From: Dama dama
Taxonomy: Eukaryota > Chordata > Mammalia > Artiodactyla > Cervidae
Length of the DNA stretch: 64,000 nt
Direction of reading: 5' to 3'
Assembly (NCBI RefSeq): GCF_033118175.1
Contig: NC_083712.1
Span: 8,876,956-8,940,955, forward strand
The translations under genes and the position numbers were made by a program. The notes beneath the pieces were generated by a model, which saw only the letters and a list, made by a program, of their open reading frames with translations, was not told where the DNA came from and did no database searches. Shown piece by piece: positions 10,330-22,321 of this stretch; within the stretch, counting starts at the first letter, position 1; every line of letters begins with the position of its first letter.

Positions 10330-10790
10330 ACCGGTGATGGTTAAGTTTATGTGTCAGCTTGTCTGGGCCTAGGTGTTTAGTCAAGCATTATTCTGGGTGT
10401 TGCTGTGAGGGTGCTTTTTTGAAGCGTTAAGATGCTCGCATCTGAGTAAAGCAGATTGCCCTCCCTAGTGTGGGTGAGCTGTGCCTAATCAGTTGAAGGC
10501 CTGAATATAACAAAAAGCTAACTCTCCAGTGAGTAGGAGAAAATTCCTCCAGCCTGACTGTTCTCCCTTTGAACTTGACCTGAGAGGCCAGCTTCCCCCA
10601 GGTCTTGGGCCTACCGGCCCTCGGATGGGAACTGACCGCTGGCTCCGCTCGGTCTCCAGGTGCCGACGGGCCCCACACAGCTCAGGTCTCGACAGCCTCC
10701 TCGGTCCCTCAAGCCAGTTCCTCTCGTAAACCTCTCTCTCCACGTGTGAACACCTCTTCTGGTCTGTTCCTCTGCACAGACGTGACTAAT
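10330..10790 (+). repeat. Ancient mammalian interspersed repeat (family not fixed)
   Basis: The run GTGTCAGCTTGTCTGGGCC, followed by GAGTAAAGCAGATTGCCCTC (from about 10444) and AATCAGTTGAAGGCCTGAAT (from about 10487), matches an old dispersed mammalian repeat that I recognise by sequence but cannot name with certainty. Open frames here (10427-10743 minus, 10529-10958 plus) are therefore not genes. The right edge is uncertain. Confidence 0.55.
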
Positions 10791-11599
10791 TCAGTATCTA
10801 CAAAGCGTATTTCTTCAGGCTCTACATTTAAAATGGTCTATCATTTACACGGGAACTTTCATCAGCAGCCCTGCACTCTGGCCAGCAGCTGGACCGTAAG
10901 GAGACGGACCAGAATCTTCTGTCCTGTGGCTGGGGTTAGGGGCCGGGGTGGTCATTAAGATGAGAGGCATTTTCACAGATGTTGAGAAGCTATGTTTGTA
11001 AAACGATCAATCAGGTAGATCTAAAAGTACAGAAGCACCATTCGCTTCTGCAGGCTGGTGGTTGCTGACCACCACAGGACAGGTTTGACCTCCCCGGGGA
11101 CCGGGGGCATCAGAGGAGGACAGAAGCCACCTGGCGGCTCAGGCAGGCCCCCAGGGTGTCCCTGTGGCCGGGTCTGGGTCGGCGCTGGGCAGGCGACTCG
11201 TCGGCCAGGGCAGTCAGTGTGAGGAGCTGCAGGACAGGTGAGTTCTGGTCCAGGAGGAACACTGAGGGCAGGAGCCGGAGCAGCCACCATGAAAGAGGGA
11301 GCAAGAGGCCGAGGGGGCCCTCGGGACTCAGCAGACACGGAGCTGCCCGGCCCAGAGCCCGTCCCGGCTGCTGGGTGAAGGGCAGGTCATTCCAGGGAGA
11401 AGGTGCCCACGCCTCACCTGGCAGGTCTGCAGCTGAGGCCCTGCAGGAACCGTGATGAGAAAACTGGAGACAGACTCCCACAGGGGCCATGGGCTCTGGA
11501 ACTGAGGCCCCCAGCCTGGAACCCATGGGCTCCTGGGGGACCCCTAATACGTTCAGGAGGTGAGGAGGGATAAAAAGTGGATCCTTAATCTTTCTAACA
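10791..11599. other. GC-rich intronic sequence, no gene seen
   Basis: Bases 11030-11550 are GC-rich, and overlapping frames are open on both strands (11021-11338 and 11110-11625 minus, 11156-11455 plus). None shows a recognisable domain or a splice-bounded exon, so I read them as composition effects. Confidence 0.4.
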
Positions 11600-12625
11600 T
11601 GTTTGTTGTTCCGTCGCTGAGTCATGGCCTACTCTTTGTGACCTGATGGACTGCAGCACACCAGGCCTCCCTGTCCTTCACCAGCTCCCGGAGCTTGCTC
11701 AAACTCACGTCCATCGAGTCAGTGATGCCGTCCAACCATCTCATCCTCTGTCGTCCCCTTCCCCTCCTGCCTTCAGTCTTTCGCAGGATCAGGGTCTTTT
11801 CTAATGAGTCAGTTCTTCACATCAGGCGGCCAAAGTATTAGAGCTTCAGCTTCAGCATCAGTCCTTCCAATCAATATTCAGGGTTGATTTCCTTTAGGAT
11901 GGACTGGTTTGATCTCCTTGCAGTCCAAGGGACTCTCAAGTGTTTTCTCCAACACCACAGTTCAAAAGCATCAATTCTTTGGCGCTCATCCTTCTTTATG
12001 GTCCAGCTCTCACATCCATCATGACTACTGGAAAAGCTACAGCTTTGTCTAGACAGACCTTTGTTGGCGAAGTAATGTCTCTGTTTTTTAATATGCTGTC
12101 TAGGTATGTCATAGCTTTTCTTCCAAGGAGCAAGCATCTTTTAATTTCATGGCTGCAGTCACCATCTGCAGTGGTTTGGAGCCCAAAAAAATAAAATGTC
12201 ACTGTTGCCATTGTTTCCATTGTTTCCCTATCCATCTGCCATGAAGTGATGGGACTGGTTGCCATGATCTTAGTTTTTTGCATGTTGAGTTTTAAGCCAC
12301 CTTTTTCACTCTCCTCTTTCACCTTCATCAAGAGGCTCTTTAGTTCCTTTTTGCTTTCTGCTATAAGGGTGATATCATCTACATTTCTGAGATTTTTTAT
12401 ATTTCTCCCCACAATCTTGATTCTAGCTTGTGCTTCATCCAGTCCAGCATTTCACATGATGTACTCTGCATATAAGTTAAATAAACAGGGTGACAATATA
12501 CAGCCTTGATGTACTCCTTTCCCAATTTTGAACCAATCTGTTGTTCCATATCTGGTTCTAACTGTTGCTTCTTGACCTGCATACAGGTCTCTCAGGAGGC
12601 ATGTAAGGTGATCTGGTCTATCTTT
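11600..12625 (-). mobile_element. BovB (RTE-type) LINE, 5'-truncated, decayed
   Basis: On the minus strand this encodes the C-terminal part of the BovB reverse transcriptase: a stretch with LKSLLMKVKEESEKGGLKLN, then ITSWQMD, then ADGDCSHEIKRCLLLGRKAM. The frame 12412-11996 keeps this order. The active-site YADD is changed to NVDD, and a second frame (12137-11871) carries the downstream part (DGCESWTIKK), so a frameshift separates them. The copy is inactive. BovB is known to have entered ruminants by horizontal transfer from squamates. Confidence 0.93.
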
Positions 12626-13879
12626 AAAATGTCCCCCCAGTTACAAATGCAGCAACAGAACAGGCTCACTTTAGCTCGGCCTCCAATCCCTGGTGTGTTG
12701 GACCCAGTGTATAGCCGCCCTACAATTCACGCCAGGATTTCAAAACACCCTTTATATTCATGAGGCTTTGAAATCGACAATCATTATCAGTCTTCTTGCC
12801 AGATCTCATTATTAACTGCATTAATAGACACCCCAGTCACAGAAATTTCCTAACGCTTTGAATAACTGTATTTTGATGTAATTTTTTTAATCCCCTGCAT
12901 TTTAGTTTTCAAATTTAAAACGTTCTCTGTCTTGAGAAAGAGGGCATCCGCTTGACTGAGCTGCTGACGGGTCACAGCCCAGCGGCAGGCCTCGCGGCAG
13001 GATCTCTCTGCTCTCATGAGCAAGGCTTCCCTGGAGACACAGGGCAAGATACTCGCAGTGTTCTGTGTTAGGCTTCCTCATAGGTAATTAGTGTCAGAAA
13101 TTATTTCGGTTTTTACTATTGACTCTCTTTTCTCCATGACCATGAGAACAGGCACCTCTTGGTGTTGAGCACTGTATCAGACACTTCTAGAGCAGGGGCT
13201 GGAATCTCCCACCCATGAGTGTTCATTTGCATCACAGAACACAGCACACAGCCATGCAACAGGGGATGATATGCTTCCAAGGGGCCCAGGGTCTCAGGGG
13301 CGCTTTCTCGGTCCCTTTGCTGCTGGCCACACAACATTCCTTCTGAAGTCGTGTGTGCAAACACCAGGGGCCAGGAGGCTGAGGTCTGCTCACGGTGGGG
13401 TCTTCCACGGCGTGCTGCCCACACGGGCTCCTGCCACCACATGACCAGTCTCACCACACCAGGCTCCAGGGACACCGGCCGGGAATCACAGACGCCGCCG
13501 TCACTGCCAAGCAAGGCTGCCGCTCACGGCTGGCCCGTCCTGCCCGGAGCAGTGGTGAACACCCATGGTTCTCAGGTGTCGCTGATCTTTCCTCACACGC
13601 GTCAAGGTCACGGCTGTGCTCAGGCACGTTTGGATTTGCTGTGGCTGAGTCTGCATCCGCCCAGTCTCCTGATCTGTGTGTACACCTGGGGTGTACAGGA
13701 CTCAGTAAATATTTGTTGAATGTAAGAATGGTTGACTTGAGAATTTACAGCTTATAAAATGTTTAAATCCATTTACATGAACAGTTTGCACTCACTTAAT
13801 ATTTAAAGTTCAGTGTTCAAGCTCCCCTGGGCTAAGCCGTCCTCTCAGACAACTTGCTCATCGGATGTCTTTCTCTGTG
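12626..13879. other. Intronic sequence with a MIR-like tail; no gene
   Basis: Most of this stretch is unremarkable. CAGTAAATATTTGTTGAATG at about 13701-13720 is the typical 3' end of an old MIR-type SINE on the plus strand. Overlapping open frames at 13116-13757 fall in a GC-rich patch and show no domain. Confidence 0.4.
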
Positions 13880-14085
13880 TGTGTATGTGAGTCACTCAGT
13901 CGTGTCCAACTCTTTGCAACCCCCTGACTACAGCCCACCAGGCTCCTCTGTCCATGGAATTCTCCAGGCAAGAATACTGGAGTGGGTAGCCGTTACCTTC
14001 TCCAGGGGATCTTCCTGACCCAGGATTGAACCCAGGTCTCCTGCACTGCAGGCAGATTCTTTACCATCTGAGCCACCAGGGAAGA
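13880..14085 (-). mobile_element. Bov-tA type SINE
   Basis: Minus orientation. The right end reads, reversed, as the tRNA-like head (CTTCCCTGGTGGCTCAGATG), followed by the B-box region and the GGAGAATTCCATGGACAGAG body. A (TG)n stretch lies at the left end. Confidence 0.93.
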
Positions 14086-15028
14086 TGGTACCAACGCAGG
14101 GTGCCCACTGCTTTTATCAGAAGTTGACGTGACACATAAGTGGATCACGTGCAGAGTAGCTGTGAAAGAAATAACACATTCATTTCTTTTCCTTAAATCA
14201 CCAAAGTCAAGGAGGGGTCAACTTAAACTGCCTTTCCCAAGCAAAATCTCTGCAGAGAGGAGCCCAGAGCTGCTGCAATGGGAAGGGTTGTGGAAAAAAA
14301 CATGTGACTAATATCCCCACGTCTTATCCTGAGCTGTAGGTCAAGTGCAGAGGTTCTCCCAGAATGGCCACAACCCAGGTCTGTTAATTATTCCTCAGAT
14401 GACATCTGGTCACTTCTGAAAAGAGGTCCTTAGTGGCCCACTAACTGCAGAATCGTTGTAGGTGATCCTTCCAGTTTCGATGTTGACTCCCTGGACACGT
14501 AAGAATTATTCAGGCATATAAAATGACTGAGGGAACTGCCTTTCTCTAAGTGCAAGATATCCAAACACTCAAAATATTTTTTTGACTGAGAAAATTACTC
14601 CGCCATCAACTTCCTTTCGCCTTCACAGAGACACCAGAGCTGTTCAAAACTCAGACTTTCAGTTAGCACTAACTGGCTATCATTTACTTTCAGTAGGGGT
14701 ATTAGGCTAAAACAGAATTTGGTTAGGGCATTTTAACGTTCCCAAATTTGGAGTGAGAAATGGAATGAGGTTGAGATTACTCTTTCAACCCATTTTCAGG
14801 TGCCAAAAGAAGTAGAGTGCTACACATGTATATAGTGAGCTTGGTTTATGGTTTCAGACTTGGGTTGTGAAATTTGTATTTTCACTGATCCTTTCAATTG
14901 ATGGCTAGGTGGCAGTGAACCATAGTCAGGAAACCATAGACTCTAGGGGATATATATTCGTATATGTAGAGCATTACCTAATAAAACACTTAATTACATT
15001 GAATTTACTTCCTCCTAACATAGTCATT
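14086..15028. other. Non-coding intronic sequence
   Basis: A 60-codon plus-strand frame (14129-14311) has no recognisable content. Otherwise the stretch is AT-rich and I see neither repeats nor exons in it. Confidence 0.4.
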
Positions 15029-15295
15029 CCCCACTCCAGTACTCTTGCCTGGAAAATCCCATGGACAGACTAGCCTGGTAGGCTGCAGTCCATGGGGTCG
15101 CTAAGAGTTGGACGCGACTGAGCGACTTCACTTTCACTTTTCACTTTCATGCATTGGAGAAGGAAATGGCAACCCACTCCAGTGTTCTTGCCTGGAGAAT
15201 CCCAGGGACAGGGAAGCCTGATGGGCTGCCCTCTATGGGGTCGCACAGAGTCTGACATGACTGAAGTGACCTAGCAGTAGCAGTAGCAGCAACAT
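15029..15295 (+). mobile_element. Bov-A2 type dimeric SINE
   Basis: Two tandem Bov-A monomers lie head to tail: CCACTCCAGTACTCTTGCCT (from 15032) and CCACTCCAGTGTTCTTGCCT (from 15175). They are joined by a CACTTTCACTTTTCACTTTC linker. The element ends in (AGTAGC)n. It has no tRNA head, which fits the Bov-A2 structure. Confidence 0.9.
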
Positions 15296-15353
15296 AGTCG
15301 TTAAGACACAGAGCCATGCTGTGCTTTTTAAACACAAATAATGGGGATCTTTG

Positions 15354-15441
15354 AAAGTCCAAGTGGATTTATCATAAAAAACATTTATACCTCTGTTTAC
15401 CCATTTATAAATGTTCTTTATGATAAATCCACTGGGACTTT
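15354..15441. repeat. 36-bp near-perfect inverted repeat (hairpin, 16-nt loop)
   Basis: The left arm 15354-15389 and right arm 15406-15441 are reverse complements at 34 of 36 positions. The 16-base spacer is 15390-15405. The two mismatches are at the TTTTTTA/TTCTTTA and ACTTGG/ACTGGG positions. The palindrome lies between a Bov-A2 SINE and a truncated Bov-tA SINE. Its right arm abuts the start of the second SINE. I do not recognise the arms as a known transposon end. Confidence 0.9.
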
Positions 15442-15600
15442 GGTTTGATCCCTAAGTCGGAAAGATGCCCTGGAGAAGGAAATGGCAACCCACTCCAGGA
15501 TTCTTGCCTGGAGAATCCCACGGACAGAGGAGCTTGGTGGACGACAGTCCTGGGAGTCGTAAAGAGTTAGACACCACTGAGAGACTGAGCGCAGACAGAT
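15442..15600 (+). mobile_element. 5'-truncated Bov-tA SINE
   Basis: It starts inside the tRNA-derived part (GGTTTGATCCCTAAGTCGG) and runs through the Bov-A body (CCACTCCAGGATTCTTGCCT, then GAGAATCCCACGGACAGAGG) to AGACACCACTGAGAGACTGA. The left part of the head is missing; the hairpin arm sits in its place. Confidence 0.85.
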
Positions 15601-17412
15601 GGACATTCATTTATTACTTTTTGGAAGCCAACGAGTAAAGAGATAAGGAAGGAGGAGATGACTGTGTCTGATGTCTCCATGAGTGTGAGTGAGAAGTCAG
15701 AAGGAAGGTTTCGCCAGCTGAGGAACGTGGCTGTTTCTGGGATTACAGGTGCAGGTCCTCTGAATGCCTGTGTGGCAAATGCGGGGCAAGGCCGCGTATC
15801 CAGTTCATTAAAGTGCCTGTGTGTGCTTTGATCTCTCTCTCTAATAGGAAGTTGGTGTTTATTGGTTTCTAGCAGGCCGTTCCTTCACTGCCATTTTGAT
15901 CAGTCACACAATCAATGGAATCTAGTCCACAAATATTTATTTTGTGCCTAATGTCTATAAAATACTAGAGAGATACTTCATGAAAGAAAAGGAAACAGAA
16001 CTGAAGTAGGTTTAGAAGCTCTGGGCATTTCTGCAAATAGGTAATCACCATGATCACATTTTCTCAGCTGATACTTGGTAGTTAACGCTTAGTCCCTTCT
16101 GCTAATTAATACTGAGTTATTACAAAATGGTCTGTGATTCATGAAATGGTCAGAGTTCTCTCCGCTTCCGAATATTTACAGCAGGAACTGAGATCCTAGA
16201 TCTTAGCTGTGGGACCGAGGAGTCTCCTCCCGCCCACTCGCCCTATCCTGCAGACTGGGGCTTAGTTGTCTCTGCAAGAGAAGTTTCTAAAAGGCCTGTG
16301 CTATCTGGCGAACGGTCCAAAAAGAAATGAGTTACTTTGGCGTTGGGGGCTCTTTACAAGGCACATGCCGTGTGCTTTTCAGTGGATGCTCAGAGTCTAT
16401 GTCTGCATCCGTTAGATGCAAGCCCCGTCCACTGTCCTACAGATGAGGCCAACGCGGCAAGCCCGCCCACACTCATCCACGTCTAGAGGCCCCACCAGAC
16501 TTCAGCTCAGGGAGCCCCGGCCTGGCACCCCAAGGCCCCGCCTATGGCCCGAGATCAGGGAGTTCCTTTCCTAAAGCCCCATTTGAACGATTCTTTCTCT
16601 TTTCTCTTCAAAATTAAGTTGACTTTTTTTTTCTAGTCATACATTATTACCATGCAGGTGTGACCTTTAGAGATGTTGGTGTTTCTTTCTCTCTCTCTTT
16701 CAAAAGAGTAACCATGAACCTGGTACTAACTGAATATTAAACTAGATCCCAGGTTCAGGCAGAAAAGTCACTTGGGTTTTATACATACCATGGTGCTTTT
16801 CACAAAACTATTGTGAGGTTGCACTTGGAGCCCATTACAGGGAGCATCCGTGTGTTATAATGATGCATTTGGCTCCGTGTTTCCTCCCTGGGGACAGGAG
16901 AACAGGCAGGCAGGGATTTCCTCACTGCTGGGTCCCCAGGGCCTGGGATGTGCTAAGCATTATAGAAATACTTGCTGAGTTTTTAATGAAAACAGTGAAC
17001 AAATGGATTAATCAGTAAAGGATGTTTTCTCTCTGAACTGCGCTCAGGTGGGAGCACTGTTCCCAGGGTAGGTGGGTTTGCTCTGTCATTGATGTTCTGA
17101 ACTTAAAGCCGGAGAATAAAAATGTTCATCGAACACTGACAGCAATGTGCTATCATCCAGGGAGGCATGGATCAGCAGCCCGGTTCTTTGTGAGGACTCA
17201 CTTAGAACCTCTGCATGCTTCTCGACAGACTGTGTCACCTGTTTTCCAGCTCCGGGTATCAGGTCAGGTTTTCTGTTTGATGAAGAATATTGCGGGAGGT
17301 GGAGCCCAGGAGAGGGAGTCAGCCGGCAGGTCGACACGTCACCTGCAGTCTCTGAAAAGACAGTAAATGGTCACCTTCCTTGTCTCCCAACTTTCTTATG
17401 GAACTTTATGGG
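15601..17412. other. Non-coding intronic sequence with MIR/L2-like scraps
   Basis: No exon is supported. Weak matches to ancient repeats include the CACAAATATTTATTTTGTGC patch (about 15931), a possible MIR near 16378-16490, and GGTCCCCAGGGCCTGGGATG (from 16931). A minus-strand 83-codon frame at 17086-17337 has no recognisable domain. Confidence 0.35.
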
Positions 17413-17622
17413 AGAAGTCCCTGGTGGCTCAGTGGTAAAATCCACCTGCCCATGCAGGAGACGTGGGTTCCATCCCTGGGTCAGAAAGATCCTCTGGAGG
17501 AGGGCATGGCAACCCACTCCAGTGCTCTTGCCTGGAGAATCCCATGGACGGAGGAGCCTGGGAGGCTACAGTCTGTGGGGTCACAAAGAGTTGGACACGA
17601 CTGAGAGACAGAACAACAGAAG
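17413..17622 (+). mobile_element. Full-length Bov-tA SINE
   Basis: The complete order is present: head AGTCCCTGGTGGCTCAGTGG, B-box region GGGTTCCATCCCTGGGTC, body CCACTCCAGTGCTCTTGCCT, and 3' end GTTGGACACGACTGAGAGAC. Open frames on both strands across it are SINE shadows. Confidence 0.95.
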
Positions 17623-19463
17623 GCAAAATCTATGATGTATTCATTAGATGCTGAGCATCAGTAGGTATAAATAGCTCGTTACATGTTATTTTTACCCTTG
17701 CAATTAGTATCAGCATTATCGCTGTATTAATTTTCCATTGGAAGGTTTTTCCCTTTTTCTTGACTCAAGAGACAGTAGTAACTCTGATACTTTAACTCAC
17801 GGGGGTCCACAGCCACACCTGCCTGGTTTGCCACAAGCCGACGTGAAGTCAGTGATTTCATCGTAAAACAAAGCACCAACCCAGAATTACTCCCCCACAC
17901 GTCATGGTGGTAAAAATACTGTTCTGGCACAACTCTAATGCAGGCTTCATTCCTGATTACACGTCCCCTGTGAAGCGAGGTGCAGCCCACGTGTCGGCTC
18001 TGAGGACAGAGGCCAGGGCCGTCCGCTGCTCCATCTGCAGATCCTCCAGAAACAGACTGACCCAAGGCACCCGGCTGTGTCCCTGGGGGGGGGGGTCTGT
18101 CAGCTTTTCCACTGAGAAAAATCATTGTTTTCCGTGATTCCGCGTTTCCAGCTAAGTTGAAGCCTCCTGTTCTCAAAGCTTCGGGACACAGCTGTTTACC
18201 ACTGGACGCCTGGTGCGGGGAGCCACCCTCTGCTCCCCATGTGTTTTCAACCTTCCGTCTTGTCGTCCCCACAACCTCAGGACTTGACTGTAAATCAGTC
18301 CTGTCGTTTGGTCGTTTTGTTTACAGCCTGGCCCCTTGAACACTCAGAATTCTGTACTTACAAACTTAACTGATTCTCTACACCTTTAAAAGTTGCCTCG
18401 TTCTTAGCTTTTTCTTGGAAAATCCAAGTTCTTCTTGTGCAAAGTGGGTTTTAAATATTTTAAATGGAAACAGGAAGTGTCTCAAACCATGAAACAGCTG
18501 TCATCACTTCATTTTACTAGCTGCAAGATGTTAGATGCTGGCTAGACTGTCATTTCTTGCTAATTAACACATGGGAGGTGGATGTCTTTGCTGGTGGCCC
18601 GTCAGAACTTGTGCGGCCCACACGAGTTTCTGTAACTTCAGGGAAACCACTGTGCTCATGCCAAGCGGACAAGACTTCTGCATCCTGTGTGACTTACACT
18701 TATGTTTTGAGACTGACATTAATTAAAGTGTCAAAGTAGCTTGAATCTTTTATGTTGAATCTTTGCCTTTGGTTTGGGTTCTCCAATATCCAGACTCTCA
18801 TTTAGACATTCATGGGCTTGATTACTGTAATTCCTTTTATGCTGTTATCTTTGAAGTTCTAATTAAGAGAGTGCAATGAATTTAAGTGTGACTGTTAGGT
18901 TCGAATAGAATGGTGAAGCCTGCCTTTCGAAGTATATTTTATCTTGATTATGTATTTGTGCTTTATACGATAGAATGCTAATTTTTAAATTTCCTTTTTG
19001 GCTTGCAAATGGCTTGTAAGGACCGAAATCAAAAACGGTGTCCAGAGTTCCAGGTGTGGAGGGATAATAAGGCGCCCATTGAAATAACGATGTGTTCGCA
19101 TTTGAGATGACTCAAGGTCATGCGGAAGTATACACTGTGCAGTAGTTGATTTCATCCCATTCAAGTTGGTTTACCTCAAATAGAATGTGTTTCTCCGGAT
19201 CCCCCTTCAGTAGGTTTGCCAACCCAACACTTTGAAGACCTACAGGGAAGTCTTTACAACGGAGTTCCTCTGCCTGTGTCAGCCGTTGAATGAGGTGGGC
19301 TTGTACTGATTGAACTTCGCCTGGAGGAAACACTCAGGACCAGTGGCCGATGTCACTCACCATCCCCGTTGGCTGCTCGTGACTGTTGAGGCGCTCGAGT
19401 GCAGCTCAGATGTGGAGGAACTGATGCTTAATTGTAGTTTAGGTGATTAGATATTTTAGAAGT
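17623..19463. other. Non-coding intronic sequence
   Basis: A G9 run occurs at about 18087-18095. Long minus frames at 17727-18272 and 19118-19333 are open. The second has a balanced amino-acid composition but no family I recognise. No exon is supported. Confidence 0.35.
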
Positions 19464-19673
19464 TTGTTGTCATTTAGTCGCTGAGTCATGTCTGACTCTT
19501 TGTGACCCCTTGGACTGGAGCCCGCCAGGCTCCTCTGTCCATGGGATTCTCCAGGCAAGAATACTGGAGTGGGTTGTCATTTCCTTCTCCAGGGGGTCTT
19601 CCCAGCCCAGGGATCGAACCCACGTCTCCTGCACTGTAGGTGGATTCTTTACCGCTGAGCCACCTGGGAAACC
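19464..19673 (-). mobile_element. Bov-tA SINE
   Basis: Minus orientation and full-length. Reversed, the right end gives the head GTTTCCCAGGTGGCTCAGCG with a clean B-box-like GGGTTCGATCCCTGGGCTG, and the left end gives the TCAGACATGACTCAGCGACT tail. Confidence 0.95.
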
Positions 19674-20430
19674 TTTCAAAGTTCAGGTCATTTAAACTTG
19701 ACTCCTGGATGAGCTACTGGACAAAGCTATCTGGAAGGAGGCCCTTCTCACAGAGCCAGAATAAATCCCCGAGGTTTTAGGCACAGTCGTCGTCCAGGTG
19801 GAGGTCCACCCTCCTGTCGCTCAACCAGCAGGTCCGTGCTGCAGCCTCTTCCCACCTGCCGGCTCAGCGTCCTTCTGACCCAGGGCTTTGAGTCATTTCT
19901 TCAGAAAGAGTCCAAATGAGATGAACTCAAGCCCTCGCGTGCCTGGGAAAGCCTGATTTTCATGTGCCTCATCGCTCGGCTCTAACAGAGAAGAACTAAC
20001 AAAGTTTCCTTGAAGTGTCAACACTTTTAGTTCAATGCCATTTTCATAAAGATCTCCCTACCATGGCTCCTTCCATCTTGAGTAATGTAACGAGCCTTCC
20101 CTTGTGCCTGGAGCCTTGAATCGGCCTCAAGAGGCTCAATGGAGAAGGCTCCTCCTCATGCTGCTTCCTCTCACCACCACTGTTTTCACGGTGAGTTTCG
20201 CCAACACATCTGATCCCTGAGACGTAGGCAGGATCCAGACCAAATCAGGAAATGTAATAAAACAAATTGCATTTAATCTCCCCCTTGGACCACAAAACAG
20301 CCTGAAGACCTCCAGGGATTTCATAGTGTTAGGCACTTAGTTAAAAAAAAAAAAATCAATGTCAGGTTTTAAAACCAAAGGGATGTTCCTGCCTGAACTC
20401 AATTTAAAAAGAGAGAGAGAGAAAGGGAGC
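19674..20430. other. Non-coding intronic sequence
   Basis: No repeat family or exon is recognised. A short A-run lies at 20343-20354 and an (AG)n run at about 20411-20424. Confidence 0.35.
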
Positions 20431-20548
20431 TAGGACTTACCAGGCAGTCCAGTGGCTAACACTCTGCCGTTCCAATTCAGGGAACACGTGTTTGATCCCC
20501 CGTTGGGGAGCTGGATCCCACATGCTGCCCGGCAGAGCCAAAAAAAAG
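20431..20548 (+). mobile_element. CHR-type cetartiodactyl SINE
   Basis: The tRNA-derived structure reads CCAGGCAGTCCAGTGGCTAA, then a B-box-like GTGTTTGATCCCCCGTTGGG, then GATCCCACATGCTGCCCGGC and a short A-rich tail. This order is that of CHR SINEs shared by ruminants, whales and hippos, and not of Bov-tA. Confidence 0.85.
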
Positions 20549-20964
20549 GCAGAGAGAGAAAGTAGTCAGGCCTTCAGGATATCTAAAAAAAGTTGTCGTT
20601 TCATTTTTTACTTCAAAATTTGTATTTGATCACTTTTATTTAAATAAATTTTGAGATTGTTTAGAAATCTGTTGATTCATCTGCTCTTTGAAGCCGTACA
20701 TACTTCAGTAGAATTACATTGCTAAGTTAAAATTAAAATTTTCAATCGTATATGAAGTTTGTCTGACCTACATGTAGAAAATGATAGACAATACAGCCTG
20801 TACCTAATAATTAACTCAATCATTATTACCCAAACTGTTCAACTGAATAATTGAATATTTTTCTTGAATGCGTAAAAGGATATCTATAATTATTTATTTT
20901 AATAAGTGGCAGAAAATTAACATGATCAAATGCACATTTTTAATTCTTTCTTCTTCATGGTCTT
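20549..20964. other. AT-rich non-coding sequence
   Basis: The stretch is AT-rich with no open frame longer than about 60 codons. I see nothing functional. Confidence 0.35.
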
Positions 20965-21090
20965 CTTTTTTTTTAATGTTTGGCTGCACCTCGCAGCTTG
21001 CCTGATTTTAAACCCCAACCAGGGATTGAACCCTTGCCCTCGGCAGGGAAGGCACGGAGTCCTAACCACTGGATCGCCAGGGAGTTCCCT
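20965..21090 (-). mobile_element. CHR-type SINE
   Basis: Minus orientation. Reversed it reads GGGAACTCCCTGGCGATCCA, then GGTTAGGACTCCGTGCCTTC and the GGGTTCAATCCCTGGTTGGG B-box region, with a T-run at the left as the reversed tail. Confidence 0.85.
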
Positions 21091-22047
21091 TTAATTCTTT
21101 CTTTACTGTATTTCCCAGCTTCTAATTCTAATTCTAAGAACTCATTTAAGAATAAACAATTCAAAAAAAAGAGAGTACACAGTTCTGCTCTGCAAGTTGT
21201 AAGTACCAACATGTATTTGTCAGGAGACTGGACTCATGGATGAATATAGTGATATACCCATATTTTTTTTAAACTCTGTCTCAGCATTATTTTATTTATC
21301 TAAAATGTTTTATGTACATTAAGCTCTATTTGCCCCAAACTGACAACTGACAGTTTTTAACTCATTAAGTTCAGAAGCACTCAGTTGACCAGGAATGTAA
21401 AGGTGCGGCAGCATCTGCAGTGAGCGGCCCTGTCCAGGGTTGGGGGGCCTGCTGTGTGCATACGCCCGACGCGGAGGCGCAGGGCCACGGAGAACCTGTC
21501 TTAAAGGCCTGTCTCACAGTGCAAACTGCAAATCCCGTTTGGCTTCTACACTAATGTGTCGGCATGGATCTGGTGTGTGTGTCTGGAACATTTATGGGTA
21601 TTTTTCCATGTGATTCTTTAGCTTGTGTTAAGTTATTCACAAAACATTAGGTAGCAGCTGTTATTTCCATTAAGTGTATGTGTTAGATCCTCACTGGGGC
21701 CATTACAACGGGATCAAGGGACAAGTGACAGGTGTTTTCAGGGGCTGCAAACTGCCCCAGAGAAGCCATACTTCCCTCAGCCAAGAAGGTGGTGGGGGAC
21801 CCGCAGGCAGGAATCCTCACGGGTGCAGCCGGGACTCTCCTTGGCCCCTGGTGGCTAAATGCCACTGCAGATGTCCTCAGGGCAGCCCCGTGTTCTAGGG
21901 GGACATCACATCCACTCTGGCCCTAAGAGCAGCCTCGGGGGCCCCCCCGACACAGTGTGGAAACAGCATGAACGCTTCCTTTCGTCGCTGTGCTGCCCCT
22001 CCCAGCTTGAGTATAGACTGTTCTCTGCTACCCTGGAGACAGACTTC
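21091..22047. other. Non-coding intronic sequence
   Basis: No exon is supported. Open frames at 21674-21926 lie in a GC-rich patch on both strands. Confidence 0.35.
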
Positions 22048-22321
22048 TTGTTGTTCAGTCACTAAGTCCTATCTGACTCTTCGTGACCCCATGGACCGCA
22101 GCACTCCAGGCTTCCCTGTCCTTCACCATCTCCTGGAGCTTACTCAAACTCATGTCCATTAAGTCAGTGATACCATCCAACTGTCTCATCCTCTGTCATC
22201 CCCTTCTCCTCCTGCCCTCAATCTTTCCCATCATCAGGGTGTTTTCTAATGAGTTGACTCTTCACATTATGGGGCCAAAGTATTGGAGCTTCAGCTTCAG
22301 CACCAGTCCTGCCAAGGAGCC
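22048..22321 (-). mobile_element. BovB LINE 3'-end fragment
   Basis: Minus orientation. It aligns by eye with the left part of the BovB copies at 11600 and 47702 (CTTCCCTGTCCTTCACCATC, then TTCTAATGAGTTGACTCTTC, then AGCTTCAGCTTCAGCACCAG). Only the 3' 270 bases of the element are present. Confidence 0.92.
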
